The notes below the pieces were generated by a model, which saw nothing but the letters and a program-made list of their open reading frames with translations, ran no database searches and had not been told where the DNA came from. Position numbers and translations under genes: made by a program. From Lachnospiraceae bacterium UBA3692 (GTDB lineage: Bacteria; Bacillota; Clostridia; Lachnospirales; Lachnospiraceae), in contig DFIR01000053.1 of assembly GCA_002372815.1 (NCBI GenBank), positions 3,556 through 62,425 on the forward strand: DNA of 58,870 nucleotides. The letters are read 5' to 3'. Shown here in pieces: positions 1 through 8,853 of this stretch; within the stretch, counting starts at the first letter, position 1, and each line of letters opens with the position of its first letter.

Positions 1-700
1 CCTGCTGCACGCCCTCGCCGGAGACATCGCGCGTGATCGAGACGTTCTCTCCCTTCTTGGAGATCTTGTCGATCTCGTCGATGTAGATGATGCCGATCTC
101 CGCCCGCTCGATGTCGTAGTCCGCCGCCTGGATGAGCTTCAGGAGGATGTTCTCCACGTCCTCGCCGACATAGCCGGCTTCCGTGAGCGTCGTCGCATCC
201 GCGATGGCGAAGGGCACGCCGATGATCTTCGCGAGCGTCTGGGCCAGATAGGTCTTGCCGGAGCCCGTCGGGCCGAGCATCAGGATGTTGCTCTTCTGCA
301 GCTCCACGCCGTCTTCGCCGTCATCATTGCGGCTCTGGGCGAGGATGCGCTTGTAGTGGTTGTAGACAGCCACGGACAGGGTCTTCTTGGCCTGCTCCTG
401 GCCGATGACATATTCGTCAAGGAACGCCTTGATCTCCGCGGGCTTGTGGAGATGGATCTGGGAAGCCGCGCCGGAGTGGCGGTTGTCACGTCCGCCGGCG
501 CTCTCCCTGCGGCCGCCCCGCATGGCGGGTGCGTAGCCGTCGTCATCCATGCTCTCCTCGAGGATATCGCTGCAGACCATGACGCACTCGTCACAGATAT
601 AGACGCCGTCCGGGCCTGCGATCAGCTTGTTTACGACATCCTCCCGCCTCCCGCAGAAGGAGCAGAACCGCATCGGCGGCTGCATTTTCTTATCTGCCAT
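1..700 (-). CDS. clpX: ClpX, ATP-binding subunit of Clp protease (3' end outside window)
   Basis: AAA+ unfoldase that recognises substrates and feeds them into the ClpP chamber. Only the first 233 residues are inside the window; the gene continues past base 1. The N-terminal zinc-binding domain is clear (CSFC at residues 13-16, CDEC at 36-39). It is followed by the Walker A motif GPTGSGKT (143-150) and Walker B IIYIDEID (204-211). The start ATG at 700 overlaps the stop codon of clpP by one base (TAATG), so the two are translationally coupled in the order tig-clpP-clpX. This order is standard in Clostridia. Identity is secure; only the missing C-terminal half cannot be checked. Confidence 0.97.
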   Translation of the reverse strand, partial: MADKKMQPPMRFCSFCGRREDVVNKLIAGPDGVYICDECVMVCSDILEESMDDDGYAPAMRGGRRESAGGRDNRHSGAASQIHLHKPAEIKAFLDEYVIGQEQAKKTLSVAVYNHYKRILAQSRNDDGEDGVELQKSNILMLGPTGSGKTYLAQTLAKIIGVPFAIADATTLTEAGYVGEDVENILLKLIQAADYDIERAEIGIIYIDEIDKISKKGENVSITRDVSGEGVQQ

Positions 701-1302
701 TATTTCTCTTCGATCTCCTTGCGCGTTGTGAAAATATGGTCGATGAGGCCGTACTCCAGCGCCTGCTGCGCCGTCATCCAGTTGTCGCGGTCCGTATCCT
801 TCTCGATCTGCTCGATGCTCTTGCCGGTGTTCTGCGCGAGCAGGGTGTTCATCTGCTGCTTGATCCTGGCCATGTGGGCCGCCTGGATGGCGATGTCGGA
901 CGCCTGGCCCTCTGTCCCGCCGAGGGGCTGGTGGATCAGGATCTCGGAGTGAGGCAGGGAGTAGCGCTTGCCCTTCGTGCCGCCCGCAAGCAGGAACGCG
1001 CCCATGCTCGCCGCCATGCCCACGCAGATCGTGGAGACGTCGCAGCGGACGAACTGCATCGTGTCATAGATCGCCATACCCGCGGAGATGGATCCGCCGG
1101 GGCTGTTGATGTAGAACTGGATATCCTTCTCGGGATCCTCGCCCTCGAGGAAGAGCATCTGCGCCACGATCAGCTCCGCCGTCGTGTCATTGACCTGGTC
1201 GCCCAGGAAGATGATGCGCTCTTTCAGAAGGCGGGAGAAGATGTCATAGCTGCGCTCGCCCGCGCCTGTCTGCTCGATGACGTAAGGAATATAGCTTGCC
1301 AT
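700..1302 (-). CDS. clpP: ClpP, ATP-dependent Clp protease proteolytic subunit
   Basis: Serine peptidase that forms the double-heptamer proteolytic chamber. The chosen ATG at 1302 gives 200 aa beginning MASYIPYVIEQ, the usual ClpP length, and has GAGAGG upstream; a longer frame adds 16 residues unlike the family. The catalytic triad is visible: Ser99 in GMAASMGAF, His124 in LIHQPLGG, and Asp173 in DTDRDN. The oligomerisation and oxyanion region YINSPGGS is intact. It lies between tig and clpX, and its stop overlaps the clpX start. The protein is cytoplasmic. Confidence 0.98.
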   Translation of the reverse strand: MASYIPYVIEQTGAGERSYDIFSRLLKERIIFLGDQVNDTTAELIVAQMLFLEGEDPEKDIQFYINSPGGSISAGMAIYDTMQFVRCDVSTICVGMAASMGAFLLAGGTKGKRYSLPHSEILIHQPLGGTEGQASDIAIQAAHMARIKQQMNTLLAQNTGKSIEQIEKDTDRDNWMTAQQALEYGLIDHIFTTRKEIEEK

Positions 1303-1355
1303 AATATACCTCTCGTTCTGATGAAAAAAAACCTCTTGTATGCGAAACATGCGAA

Positions 1356-1377
1356 GGACCCGGGATCTCCCGCGTCC
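1356..1377 (-). other. Hairpin between tig and clpP
   Basis: Two 10-base arms (GGACCCGGGA and TCCCGCGTCC on the plus strand) pair with one mismatch in the 107-bp tig-clpP gap. On the transcribed strand a run of eight T follows only about 23 bases after the stem. This is too far for a standard intrinsic terminator. It may set the tig/clpP ratio by pausing or by mRNA processing, but nothing more can be claimed. Confidence 0.35.
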
Positions 1378-1408
1378 TCCGCAATGCTCATGCTCTATCT
1401 GCCGGAGA

Positions 1409-2707
1409 TCAGGCCTTCTTCTCGACCTCTACGGCGCTGTCAGCGACCAGCTTGAGGGCCTTCTGTACAGCCAGATCCTCTTTCATGCGATCAGCCGCCT
1501 CGCCGTTGTAGTAGTGCTTCACTGTCTCGAGATCCATGCCGTAGGCCTCGGCCTGCTTCTTCAGTTCCTCCTCGTACTCCTCGTCGGAGACCGTGATGTT
1601 CTCTTCCTTCACGATCTGCTCGAGGCAGAGGGAACTGCGGATGCGCTTCTCCGCCTGCTCCTTGCGGTCCTCGACCATCTTCTCTCTGGTCTCGCCGGTG
1701 TACTGCAGGTACTGCTCGAACGGGATGCCCTGGGAGGAGACCATCTGCGCGAACTCGTCGACAAGGCGCTCCTGCTGGGTCTTCAGCATAGGCTCCGGAA
1801 TCGAGATCTGGGCGTCCGCGATCACGGCTTCCATGACCTCTGTCTCGATCTCGGTGCGGCGCTCCTGCTCCCTGCGGGCCTGGATCTTCGTGCGGATATC
1901 CGCCTTCATCTCCTCGAGGGTGGAGAACTCGGAGACCTCATCCGCGAACGTGTCGTCGATCTCGGGAAGGATCTTCTCCTTGATCTCCTTGACGGTGCAC
2001 TTGAACACGGCCGGCTTGCCGGCGAGCTCCGCCGCCTGGTAGTTCTCGGGGAAGGTCACGTGCACTTCCATCTCCTTGCCGATCTCGGCGCCGACGAGCT
2101 GCTCCTCGAAGCCGGGAATGAAGGAACCGCTGCCGACCTTCAGGTCGTAATCCTCAGCCTTGCCGCCGTCGAAAGGCACGCCGTCGACGGAGCCGTCGAA
2201 GTCGAGCTTGATCTGGTCGCCGTCCTTCACGGGGCGGTCGGTGACGGTCTCGGTGGAGGCATTCTTCTCCTGCTCTCTCTTCAGCTCGGCGTCGATGTCC
2301 TCATCCGTGACAACGACTTCCTTCTTCTCCACCTCGATGCCCTTGTACTTGCCGAGGCTCACCGGAGGCTTCAGGGCGACGGTCGCCTTGTATACGAGGG
2401 GCTGGCCGTTCGCGGCCTGCACCAGCTCGATCTCCGGCATGGAGACGACATCCTCGCCGCACTCATCGACTGCGCCGGGGTAGCTGCTGTTGATCAGGTC
2501 ATTGACCGCATCCATCAGGAAGATGTCTTCGCCGTACATCTTTTCGAGCATCTTGCGAGGCGCGTGTCCCTTGCGGAAGCCGGGCACATTCATGCGGCTC
2601 TTCTGACGGTTATAGACCTTGTTGGTCTCTTTATCTACTTCTTCGGCGCTGACTTCGATGGTCAGGACTGCCATGCTGTTCTCAAGCTTTTCAACACTTA
2701 CACTCAT
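1409..2707 (-). CDS. tig: Trigger factor, ribosome-associated chaperone and prolyl isomerase
   Basis: Binds nascent chains at the ribosome exit tunnel. The 432-aa length matches the family. The N-terminal ribosome-binding domain carries the signature loop GFRKGHAP near residues 44-51. The FKBP-type isomerase domain follows (GDQIKLDFDG... and GSGSFIPGFEEQLVGA, about residues 160-205), then a long helical C-terminal substrate cradle. The ATG at 2707 has GGAGG about 10 bases upstream. It is the first gene of the tig-clpP-clpX group and has its own extended -10 promoter at 2752-2780. Identity is secure. Confidence 0.98.
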   Translation of the reverse strand: MSVSVEKLENSMAVLTIEVSAEEVDKETNKVYNRQKSRMNVPGFRKGHAPRKMLEKMYGEDIFLMDAVNDLINSSYPGAVDECGEDVVSMPEIELVQAANGQPLVYKATVALKPPVSLGKYKGIEVEKKEVVVTDEDIDAELKREQEKNASTETVTDRPVKDGDQIKLDFDGSVDGVPFDGGKAEDYDLKVGSGSFIPGFEEQLVGAEIGKEMEVHVTFPENYQAAELAGKPAVFKCTVKEIKEKILPEIDDTFADEVSEFSTLEEMKADIRTKIQARREQERRTEIETEVMEAVIADAQISIPEPMLKTQQERLVDEFAQMVSSQGIPFEQYLQYTGETREKMVEDRKEQAEKRIRSSLCLEQIVKEENITVSDEEYEEELKKQAEAYGMDLETVKHYYNGEAADRMKEDLAVQKALKLVADSAVEVEKKA

Positions 2708-2751
2708 TGTACCCTGTCCTCCTGGTTACTCTGTAAACACAATGCCAAGGT

Positions 2752-2780
2752 ATTATAGCACAGGGCATCTGCGTTTTCCA
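2752..2780 (-). promoter_or_regulatory. Promoter of tig
   Basis: Read on the minus strand: TGGAAA, a 17-base spacer, then TATAAT preceded by TGC, which gives an extended -10. It lies 45-73 bases upstream of the tig start, with no gene in between. Confidence 0.75.
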
Positions 2781-2800
2781 TATGTTTTATCAAAATTTTC

Positions 2801-2823
2801 GGACCCGGCGCGGGGCCGGGTCC
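2801..2823 (-). terminator. Probable terminator after the group-B-like hydrogenase gene
   Basis: A perfect 9-bp stem (GGACCCGGC and GCCGGGTCC) with a 5-base loop lies 29 bases after the hydrogenase stop. On the minus strand the tail reads GAAAATTTTG, so the T tract is offset by a few bases. Termination strength is uncertain. Confidence 0.55.
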
Positions 2824-2851
2824 GTTAACGTTCGATGCGCCGGATCTGTGA

Positions 2852-4345
2852 TCAGAAGATCCCGACTTCCTCGTCCATGTGGCCGTCCCTGTGCATCGAG
2901 AACTTGTCCATCGGATAGTTCTTCAGGTTCTCGAGCACGCCGCGGCCGTCTGCCTGCTTGAGGAGCTGCTCCCTCGCGCGGCGGATCTCCGTCTCGCTCT
3001 TGTGCTTGGAAGGACCGCCGACACAGCCGCCCTCGCAGACCATGCCTTCGACGAAGTCCTCCTTCAGCCTGCCCGCGCGCAGCATCGTAAGCGCGGTCTT
3101 GCACTCGGTGCCGCCTGCGGCGCGCAGCAGCTGGATCTTCGAGGTGTCCTCGCCTCTCTCCTGCATGCACTCGATGACGGCATTGGCCACGCCGCCGGAG
3201 GTCGCGAAGCGCTTGCCCCAGATCGAGGATTCCTGGTAGGTGCTGTCCGCTTTCTCCAATTCAATGCCCTTGGAGCGAAGCAGCGCGCGGAACTCGCCGT
3301 AAGTGATGACGTAATCCGCATTGTCCGGGACGGACTTGTCCGCCGCCTCGGATTTCTTCGCGATGCAGGGGCCCAGGAAGACGGTGATGCAGCCGGGGTG
3401 CGTCGCCTTCAGGTAGCGGGAGATGGCGCACATCGGGGAAACGGTGGAGGACATGTTCTCCTCGTACTGTTTCGGGAAATGCTTCTTCAGCATGTTGATG
3501 AACGCGGGGCAGCAGGAGGTCGTCATCTTGTGTCCCTCCGCGAATGCCTCGGTCCACTCTTTGGACTCGTAGGCGGCGGTCATATCTCCGCCGAGTCCCA
3601 CCTCGACCATGTCGGCGAAGCCCATCTTCAGGAACGCCTGCCGGATGGACTGCATGGAGTACTCCGCACCGAACTGGCCTTCCGTCGCGGGTGCCGCCAT
3701 CGCGATCACCTCGTCGCCGGCGAGGATGTGGCCTATGATCTCCACGAGATAGGTCTTGGAGCCGATCGCGCCGAACGGGCAGGAGTGGATGCAGTGTCCG
3801 CACTGGATGCACTTCTTCTCGTCGATCTGGCACAGGCCGTACTCATCATATGTGATCGCGCCGACCGGGCAGGCCTTCTTGCAGGGCCGCACCAGATGGG
3901 CGATCGCGCCGTAAGGACAGGCCTGCGCGCACATGCCGCATTCCTTGCACTTGCTGGCGTCGATGCGGGTGCGGTTCTCGCCGATGGAGATCGCGCCGAA
4001 CCGGCACGAATTCATGCACGCCTTGCCCATGCAGAGGCGGCAGTTGTCCGTCACGGTGTAGGCCGCCAGAGGACACTCTTCGCAGGCCGTGTTGATGACC
4101 TGGACGATATTCTCGGAGTCCTCCTTGCCGCTGGGATTCTGTGCGCAGGAAAGGCGGATCCTCTGTTTGACGATCTCGCGTTCCTTATATACACAGCATC
4201 TGTAGTTGGCTACGGGGCCGGGAATGATCTTGTAGACAAGTTCCTCTTTGGTCTCTTCGTTGAGATTTCCATCCCACGCGAGGCGGGCGGTCTCTTCCAT
4301 GATCCTGTGTTTCAGTTTCACGAGTGTCGCGTCATTTGTTACCAT
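2852..4345 (-). CDS. [FeFe] hydrogenase, group-B-like, monomeric
   Basis: A 497-aa iron-sulfur protein with ferredoxin-like clusters followed by an H-cluster domain. Several [4Fe-4S] motifs are seen (CRLCMGKACMNSC, CKECGMCAQACPYGA, CIQCGHCIHSCPFGA). The catalytic motifs are TSCCPAF, FLGPCIAKK and EGMVCEGGCVGGP. The first has Ala-Phe where group A enzymes have Gly-Trp, which places it nearer group B. There is no N-terminal 2Fe-2S domain, unlike the second hydrogenase at 40.8-42.6 kb. It is expected to exchange electrons with ferredoxin and protons with H2, but group B enzymes are poorly characterised and a sensory or other role is possible. It is a single-gene unit with its own promoter. No maturase genes (hydE/F/G) are in the window. 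Confidence 0.88.
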   Translation of the reverse strand: MVTNDATLVKLKHRIMEETARLAWDGNLNEETKEELVYKIIPGPVANYRCCVYKEREIVKQRIRLSCAQNPSGKEDSENIVQVINTACEECPLAAYTVTDNCRLCMGKACMNSCRFGAISIGENRTRIDASKCKECGMCAQACPYGAIAHLVRPCKKACPVGAITYDEYGLCQIDEKKCIQCGHCIHSCPFGAIGSKTYLVEIIGHILAGDEVIAMAAPATEGQFGAEYSMQSIRQAFLKMGFADMVEVGLGGDMTAAYESKEWTEAFAEGHKMTTSCCPAFINMLKKHFPKQYEENMSSTVSPMCAISRYLKATHPGCITVFLGPCIAKKSEAADKSVPDNADYVITYGEFRALLRSKGIELEKADSTYQESSIWGKRFATSGGVANAVIECMQERGEDTSKIQLLRAAGGTECKTALTMLRAGRLKEDFVEGMVCEGGCVGGPSKHKSETEIRRAREQLLKQADGRGVLENLKNYPMDKFSMHRDGHMDEEVGIF

Positions 4346-4410
4346 AGATCCTCCTGTCGGAATTGTATTACTGCGCCCGTCCGCCTTCCGCCTCCGGGCA
4401 TATCGAACCT

Positions 4411-4439
4411 ATTGTATGTGGAAACGCCTTGTTTTTCAA
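4411..4439 (-). promoter_or_regulatory. Promoter of the group-B-like hydrogenase gene
   Basis: Minus strand TTGAAA, 17-base spacer, TACAAT: a near-consensus vegetative promoter 66-94 bases upstream of the start. Further upstream (about 4458-4469) is TTGTTTTAACAG, which resembles parts of a Rex half-site but lacks the normal spacer, so I do not call an operator. Confidence 0.75.
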
Positions 4440-4501
4440 TAGAAATATGTGCTTTCTGTTAAAACAATATCATACATGCGCGCCGTCTTCCACTGTTGTT
4501 A

Positions 4502-4510
4502 TGATATAAT
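4502..4510 (+). promoter_or_regulatory. Extended -10 promoter of the DJ-1 family gene
   Basis: TGATATAAT on the plus strand (TG-n-TATAAT) lies 66 bases before the start codon. No good -35 hexamer is present at the expected distance, as is common for extended -10 promoters. Confidence 0.6.
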
Positions 4511-4575
4511 ATCCTGCAGACAGAGACACCGGCGCCATGCGCCGTCCACCCCTTTCAGAAAGGAACAGAATATCC

Positions 4576-5157
4576 ATGTCAGAGAAAAAATACGCAGCGA
4601 TCTATCTCGCGGACGGCTGCGAGGAGATCGAAGCCCTGACCGTCGCCGACCTTCTCCGCAGGGCCGGCATCGAAGTGACGCTCGTCTCCATCACGGAGGA
4701 GGCACTCGTCACGTCCTCCCACAACGTCCGGATCCTTGCGGACACCGTGATCGGCGCCTTCGATCCGTCCGGGTACGATGTCCTCATCCTTCCCGGCGGT
4801 GTCCCCGGAACGCCGAACCTGCAGGCCTGCAGCGCCGTGACGGATGCCGTCTCGGCCCATCACGCGGCCGGCAGGACTGTCGCCGCGATCTGCGCGGCGC
4901 CTTCCATCCTCGCCGGACTCGGCATGCTCAGAGGCGTGCCGGCGGTCTGCAATCCTTCCTTTGAACACGTTCTCCTGGAGAACGGCGCCGACCTGCACCG
5001 GGAGCCCGTCTGCACGGCGCAGGTCCCCGGCCGCGGAACGATCATCACGAGCCGCGCGATGGGCACCGCCATCCCCTTCGGTCTCGCCATCCTCTCCCAT
5101 CTCCGGGGGCCGGAGGCCGCCGAGGCGCTCGGAAAGAATATCCTCTATCTCAGCTGA
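4576..5157 (+). CDS. DJ-1/PfpI family protein (class I glutamine amidotransferase fold)
   Basis: A 193-aa cytoplasmic protein of the DJ-1/YajL/PfpI superfamily. The reactive cysteine is Cys106 in AAICAAPSILAG, at the same residue number as in human DJ-1. The acidic partner lies in DGCEEIEA (residues 13-20). The start ATG at 4576 is preceded by AGAAAGGAAC; a frame starting further upstream has no such site. Members are proposed to act as deglycases, chaperones or oxidative-stress proteins. The sequence does not decide among these. It is a single gene, convergent with malQ. Confidence 0.9.
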   Translation: MSEKKYAAIYLADGCEEIEALTVADLLRRAGIEVTLVSITEEALVTSSHNVRILADTVIGAFDPSGYDVLILPGGVPGTPNLQACSAVTDAVSAHHAAGRTVAAICAAPSILAGLGMLRGVPAVCNPSFEHVLLENGADLHREPVCTAQVPGRGTIITSRAMGTAIPFGLAILSHLRGPEAAEALGKNILYLS

Positions 5158-5229
5158 TCTCTCACCCGTTCACACCGCCTGCCGCAGGCAGCGCGTCCGG
5201 TCTTTCTGTGTGCAGCCCTGCCGGAGGTC

Positions 5230-6753
5230 TCACAGCCTCCGGTAGGTGCGCGCCAGCTCACGCATCCTCTCTGCAAGCGCTTCCGTGCACATGTCCGGGA
5301 GCATCCGCCATTTCCAGTTGATGCCCAGCGTCGAGGGAATATTGATCCTCGCCTCTCCGCCCAGTTCCAGATAATCCTGCATCGGGATCACCGCCAGCGC
5401 GGCCCGGCTCCTGAGCGCCAGCCGGACCATGTCGTCCACGACGAACCGGTCGTCCCGCGTCCCGCAGTAATTGCGCACATTGTCCTTCACCCATTCCGGC
5501 TGCGAGTCGAACCACCCGCGCGTCGTGTCATTGTCGTGCGTGCCGGTATATACCACGCAGTTCTTCGGATAATTGTGAGGCAGATAATCGCTGTCCTCCG
5601 CGGTGTCGAAGGCGAACTGCAGGACCTTCATGCCCGGATAGCCCGTCTGCGCCAGCAGTTCATGTACGGAAGGGGTCAGGTACCCCAGATCCTCCGCGAT
5701 GATCTCCTGCTTGCCGAGCTGCCGCTCCATCTCCCGGAACAGGTCGTACCCGGGGCCCTGCCTCCAGGCGCCGTTCATGGCCGTCCTGGCGCCGTAAGGG
5801 ATCGCATAGTACTCGTCGAAGCCCCGGAAATGGTCGATCCGCACCATGTCATAGAGCGCGAAGCAGCGTCTCAGGCGGTTGATCCACCACGCATAGCCGG
5901 TCTGTCTGTGCCGGTCCCAGCGGTAGATGGGATTGCCCCAGAGCTGGCCCGTCTCGGAGAAAGCGTCCGGAGGACAGCCGGCCACGACGGTCGGGTATCC
6001 CTCCTCATCCAGTTCGAACAGCTCCGGATGGCTCCAGGTGTCCGCGCTGTCGAAGGCGACGTAGATCGGGATATCCCCGATGATCCGGACCCCCCGGCTG
6101 TTGGCGTAGAACTTCAACGCGTACCACTGCGTGTCGAAGCAGTACTGCAGGAAGGAGACGTAGCGGATCTCGTCCGCGAGCAGCTCCCGGTAATACCGGC
6201 AGGCCTCTGGATCCCTGCTTCGGATTCCATCCTCCCACTCAACAAAGCACTTCCCGCCGAAATGCTCCTTGACGGCGCAGTAGAGCGCATAGTCGGGGAG
6301 CCACGCCTCGCTGCGCGACAGGAAGGCCTCGAAGTCCTTCCTCTCATCGTCATACTCCCGGCCGTTCCAGGGGGCCGCCGGCGTGAGGCTGAAAGGGCTG
6401 TTGTGATAAGCTTTCTTCAGAAGCGGGTACCTGTGGCGGTACATGCGCTCGTAGTCCACGTACTCCGCGTCGGCATTCTCCCAGCACGCCGCCGCGTCCG
6501 CCTCCGTGATATATCCCTTCTCCACGAACACACCCGGGTCGATCAGATAAGGGTTGCCGGCGAACGTCGAGAAGGACTGGTAAGGGGAGTCCCCGTACCC
6601 GGTCTGCCCCAGCGGCAGGATCTGCCAGTAGGACTGCCCCGCCTCCTCGAGAAAATCCACAAACGCATAGGCCTCCCGGGACAGGCATCCGATCCCGTAC
6701 GCGGACGGCAGACTCGTGACCGGCAGCAGCACACCGCAGCTTCTCTTCAGCAT
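5230..6753 (-). CDS. malQ: 4-alpha-glucanotransferase (amylomaltase)
   Basis: GH77 enzyme that transfers alpha-1,4-glucan chains between maltodextrins and releases glucose. It has 507 aa from the ATG at 6753, which follows AAGGAGGACAAG. The family motifs are clear: MVRIDHFRGF with the nucleophile Asp, EIIAEDLG with the acid/base Glu, and YTGTHDNDTTRGW with the third carboxylate. There is no signal peptide, so it acts in the cytoplasm on imported maltodextrins or stored glycogen. The start is only 13 bases after the rho stop, so it is probably read from the rho transcript. This is an unusual pairing. The product fits with the GH13 enzyme, glucokinase and phosphohexomutase elsewhere in the window. 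Confidence 0.96.
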   Translation of the reverse strand: MLKRSCGVLLPVTSLPSAYGIGCLSREAYAFVDFLEEAGQSYWQILPLGQTGYGDSPYQSFSTFAGNPYLIDPGVFVEKGYITEADAAACWENADAEYVDYERMYRHRYPLLKKAYHNSPFSLTPAAPWNGREYDDERKDFEAFLSRSEAWLPDYALYCAVKEHFGGKCFVEWEDGIRSRDPEACRYYRELLADEIRYVSFLQYCFDTQWYALKFYANSRGVRIIGDIPIYVAFDSADTWSHPELFELDEEGYPTVVAGCPPDAFSETGQLWGNPIYRWDRHRQTGYAWWINRLRRCFALYDMVRIDHFRGFDEYYAIPYGARTAMNGAWRQGPGYDLFREMERQLGKQEIIAEDLGYLTPSVHELLAQTGYPGMKVLQFAFDTAEDSDYLPHNYPKNCVVYTGTHDNDTTRGWFDSQPEWVKDNVRNYCGTRDDRFVVDDMVRLALRSRAALAVIPMQDYLELGGEARINIPSTLGINWKWRMLPDMCTEALAERMRELARTYRRL

Positions 6754-6766
6754 CTTGTCCTCCTTG

Positions 6767-8131
6767 TCATCCCCATTTCTGGCGCATCGCCATAGCGACG
6801 AACTCACCGTTGCTCCTGGTCCTCGAGAACATGTCCAGGACCATGTTGACCGCTTCCGCGGGCTGGGCGCCGTTCAGGGCGCGGCGCACCGCATTGATCG
6901 CATTCATCTCATCCTGCGAGAGCAGCAGGTCGTCTCTGCGGGTCCCCGAGCGCAGCATATCGATAGCCGGGAAGATCCTGCGCTCCGACAGGCGTCTGTC
7001 CAGGACGATCTCCATGTTGCCGGTTCCCTTGAATTCCTCGTAGACGACTTCATCCATCTTGCTGCCGGTATCGATCAGGGCTGTCGCGAGGATGGTCAGG
7101 CTTCCGCCCTCCCGCATCTTCCTCGCCGCGCCGAAGAACCGCTTCGGCATGTGGAGCGCCGCCGGGTCCATGCCGCCCGAGAGCGTCCTGCCGCTGGAGG
7201 GCTCTGTGAGGTTGTAGGCCCTCGTCAGGCGCGTGATGCTGTCCAGCAGGATCATGACGTCCTTCTTGTGCTCGACCAGCCTTCTCGCCCTCTCGATCGC
7301 CATCTCCGACACGCGCTTGTGGTGCTCGGGGAGCTCGTCGAAGGTGGAGTAGATCACTTCGACGCCCGGGCCCTCGATGGCCTCCTTGATGTCCGTGACC
7401 TCCTCGGGCCGCTCGTCGATCAGCAGGATGATCAGGTGGATCTCCGGATTGTTGGCCTTCACCGAGCGGGCGACCTCTTTGAGCAGCGTCGTCTTGCCGG
7501 CCTTGGGCGGCGAGACGATCATGCCGCGCTGTCCCTTTCCGACGGGGCACAGCAGGTCCATGACCCGCATCGCCAGGCTGCAGCCCGGCTTCTCCAGCCG
7601 GATGCGCTCGTAAGGGAAGACCGGGGTCATGTCTTCAAAATTGTAACGTTTCTTGGCTTCGTCGGGGCGGAAGCCGTTGACGGATTTCACATACAGGAGG
7701 GCGCTGAACTTCTCCCCCTGGGTCTTCACGCGGATGTTGCCGACGATGATGTCGCCGGTCTTGAGGCTGAAGCGGCGGATCTGGCTCGGCGAGACATAGA
7801 TGTCATTGTCCCCCGGCAGGTAGTTGGCGCTGCGGATGAATCCGTAGCCGTCCGGCAGCACCTCCAGCACGCCGTTCGCGAGGTTGCCGCTGTCAAGCTC
7901 CTTCTGGAAGCTGTCTTTGTGCACGGCCGGCGAATCCGCCCGCTGCTGCACGTTTCTGGGGATCTTCCCGTTGTTCTGGGCCGCGATCTGTTTCGCGTCC
8001 TCCTCATCCTGTCGGAGCATCGCATCGATCAGCTCCGCTTTCCGGAGCGAGGACGTGCGTTTCATACCGCGATTCTTCGCGATCTCCCGCAGATCGTGGA
8101 GCGCAAGGCTCTCGTATCTCTCTCTTGTCAT
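6767..8131 (-). CDS. rho: Transcription termination factor Rho
   Basis: Hexameric RNA helicase that ends transcription. It has 454 aa. The N-terminal SAP-like Rho-N region (LHDLREIAKNRG) comes first, then the cold-shock-like RNA-binding domain (GYGFIRSANYLPGDNDIYVS). The RecA-like motor has Walker A PPKAGKTTL and Walker B IILLIDERPEEVTD. The start is ATG at 8131; a TTG directly upstream at 8134 is equally close to the AAAGGA site. The leader from the promoter at 8315-8343 is about 175 bases long. Rho of other Bacillota is autoregulated in its leader, which would be consistent here. malQ follows immediately. Confidence 0.97.
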   Translation of the reverse strand: MTRERYESLALHDLREIAKNRGMKRTSSLRKAELIDAMLRQDEEDAKQIAAQNNGKIPRNVQQRADSPAVHKDSFQKELDSGNLANGVLEVLPDGYGFIRSANYLPGDNDIYVSPSQIRRFSLKTGDIIVGNIRVKTQGEKFSALLYVKSVNGFRPDEAKKRYNFEDMTPVFPYERIRLEKPGCSLAMRVMDLLCPVGKGQRGMIVSPPKAGKTTLLKEVARSVKANNPEIHLIILLIDERPEEVTDIKEAIEGPGVEVIYSTFDELPEHHKRVSEMAIERARRLVEHKKDVMILLDSITRLTRAYNLTEPSSGRTLSGGMDPAALHMPKRFFGAARKMREGGSLTILATALIDTGSKMDEVVYEEFKGTGNMEIVLDRRLSERRIFPAIDMLRSGTRRDDLLLSQDEMNAINAVRRALNGAQPAEAVNMVLDMFSRTRSNGEFVAMAMRQKWG

Positions 8132-8314
8132 CAAAAAAGGATCCTTTCCGCCTGAAAAGGCATAGTTAGGGCATATATATTACGAATGAAACTGTATTTC
8201 AATTAATAAGGGATTTTATATCGGATCCGCGATCCAGCGGCAGCAGAGAAGAACAGCCGGTCTGCCGTCATCGCAGACACGGGAACAGAACGGACACAAT
8301 GCCCGTACAATCAG

Positions 8315-8343
8315 ATTATAATGAATTCAGAAAAGTTTTTCAA
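8315..8343 (-). promoter_or_regulatory. Promoter of rho
   Basis: Minus strand TTGAAA, 17-base spacer, TATAAT: one of the best promoters in the window. The -35 box lies inside the last codons of the DUF4364 gene. The roughly 175-base leader to rho starts here. Confidence 0.85.
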
Positions 8344-8839
8344 TGAGTTCCTGGTAGAAGGAGACGCTCTTCCCTTTCCATGCCTCTGCAGCGGCTTCCG
8401 CGGACGCGTCGTCCGGGACGCGCAGGGTGATCCCCAGAAGCAGGTTGCCCTTCTCATAGGCCTCCATCCGCACGTCGTAGCCGCCGCCGGAGGCGCGGTG
8501 ATAGTCCGCCCGCAGGTCCCGCTCCTCCCGGATCGCCGCGCCGTTCTCCGTGAGATATTCGTCCGCGGCGCGTCTCAGAGAAGGATGGATCGTTCCGTAG
8601 AAGCAGGACAGCGCCTCCTCCCCGTCTTCGGTCATGTGGAGGAAGGTCTTCTCCCTGCCGTTCTCCGCGCGGACGAGTCCGCTCTCCTCCAGCTCCGCAT
8701 AGGAGCGCGTCAGCGTGAGGAGGTTCACCAGCTTCCTGTCCAGCAGGAACTGGGAGATCAGCGGCATCGAGAGAGGGCCTTCCGAGCGGTCGATCATATA
8801 CAGGATTATCAGTTTGCCGATTGCGAGGGAGGAGGTCAT
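8327..8839 (-). CDS. DUF4364 family winged-helix-like protein
   Basis: A 170-aa cytoplasmic protein recognised as DUF4364, a family of Clostridia. The first half (LAIGKLIILYMID through GLVRAENGREKTFLHMTEDG) has the helix-turn-helix and beta-wing pattern of PadR/MarR-like winged helices. The second half looks like a small alpha/beta effector or dimerisation domain ending YQELIEKLF. A transcription regulator is the likely role, but its targets are unknown. It lies 14 bases after rarA and should be co-transcribed with it. Its last codons contain the rho promoter. Confidence 0.85.
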   Translation of the reverse strand: MTSSLAIGKLIILYMIDRSEGPLSMPLISQFLLDRKLVNLLTLTRSYAELEESGLVRAENGREKTFLHMTEDGEEALSCFYGTIHPSLRRAADEYLTENGAAIREERDLRADYHRASGGGYDVRMEAYEKGNLLLGITLRVPDDASAEAAAEAWKGKSVSFYQELIEKLF

Positions 8840-8853
8840 AGTCTTGTCACCAG

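Noticed and set aside
2879..4462. A 527-codon plus-strand frame opposite the group-B-like hydrogenase
   Set aside because: Same reason: the minus strand encodes clear iron-sulfur motifs; the plus translation is low-complexity Arg/Ala/Leu.
4440..4500. Rex operator before the group-B-like hydrogenase
   Set aside because: Only TTGTTTTAACAG is present; the half-sites overlap and the 4-base spacer is missing, so it does not fit the Rex design.
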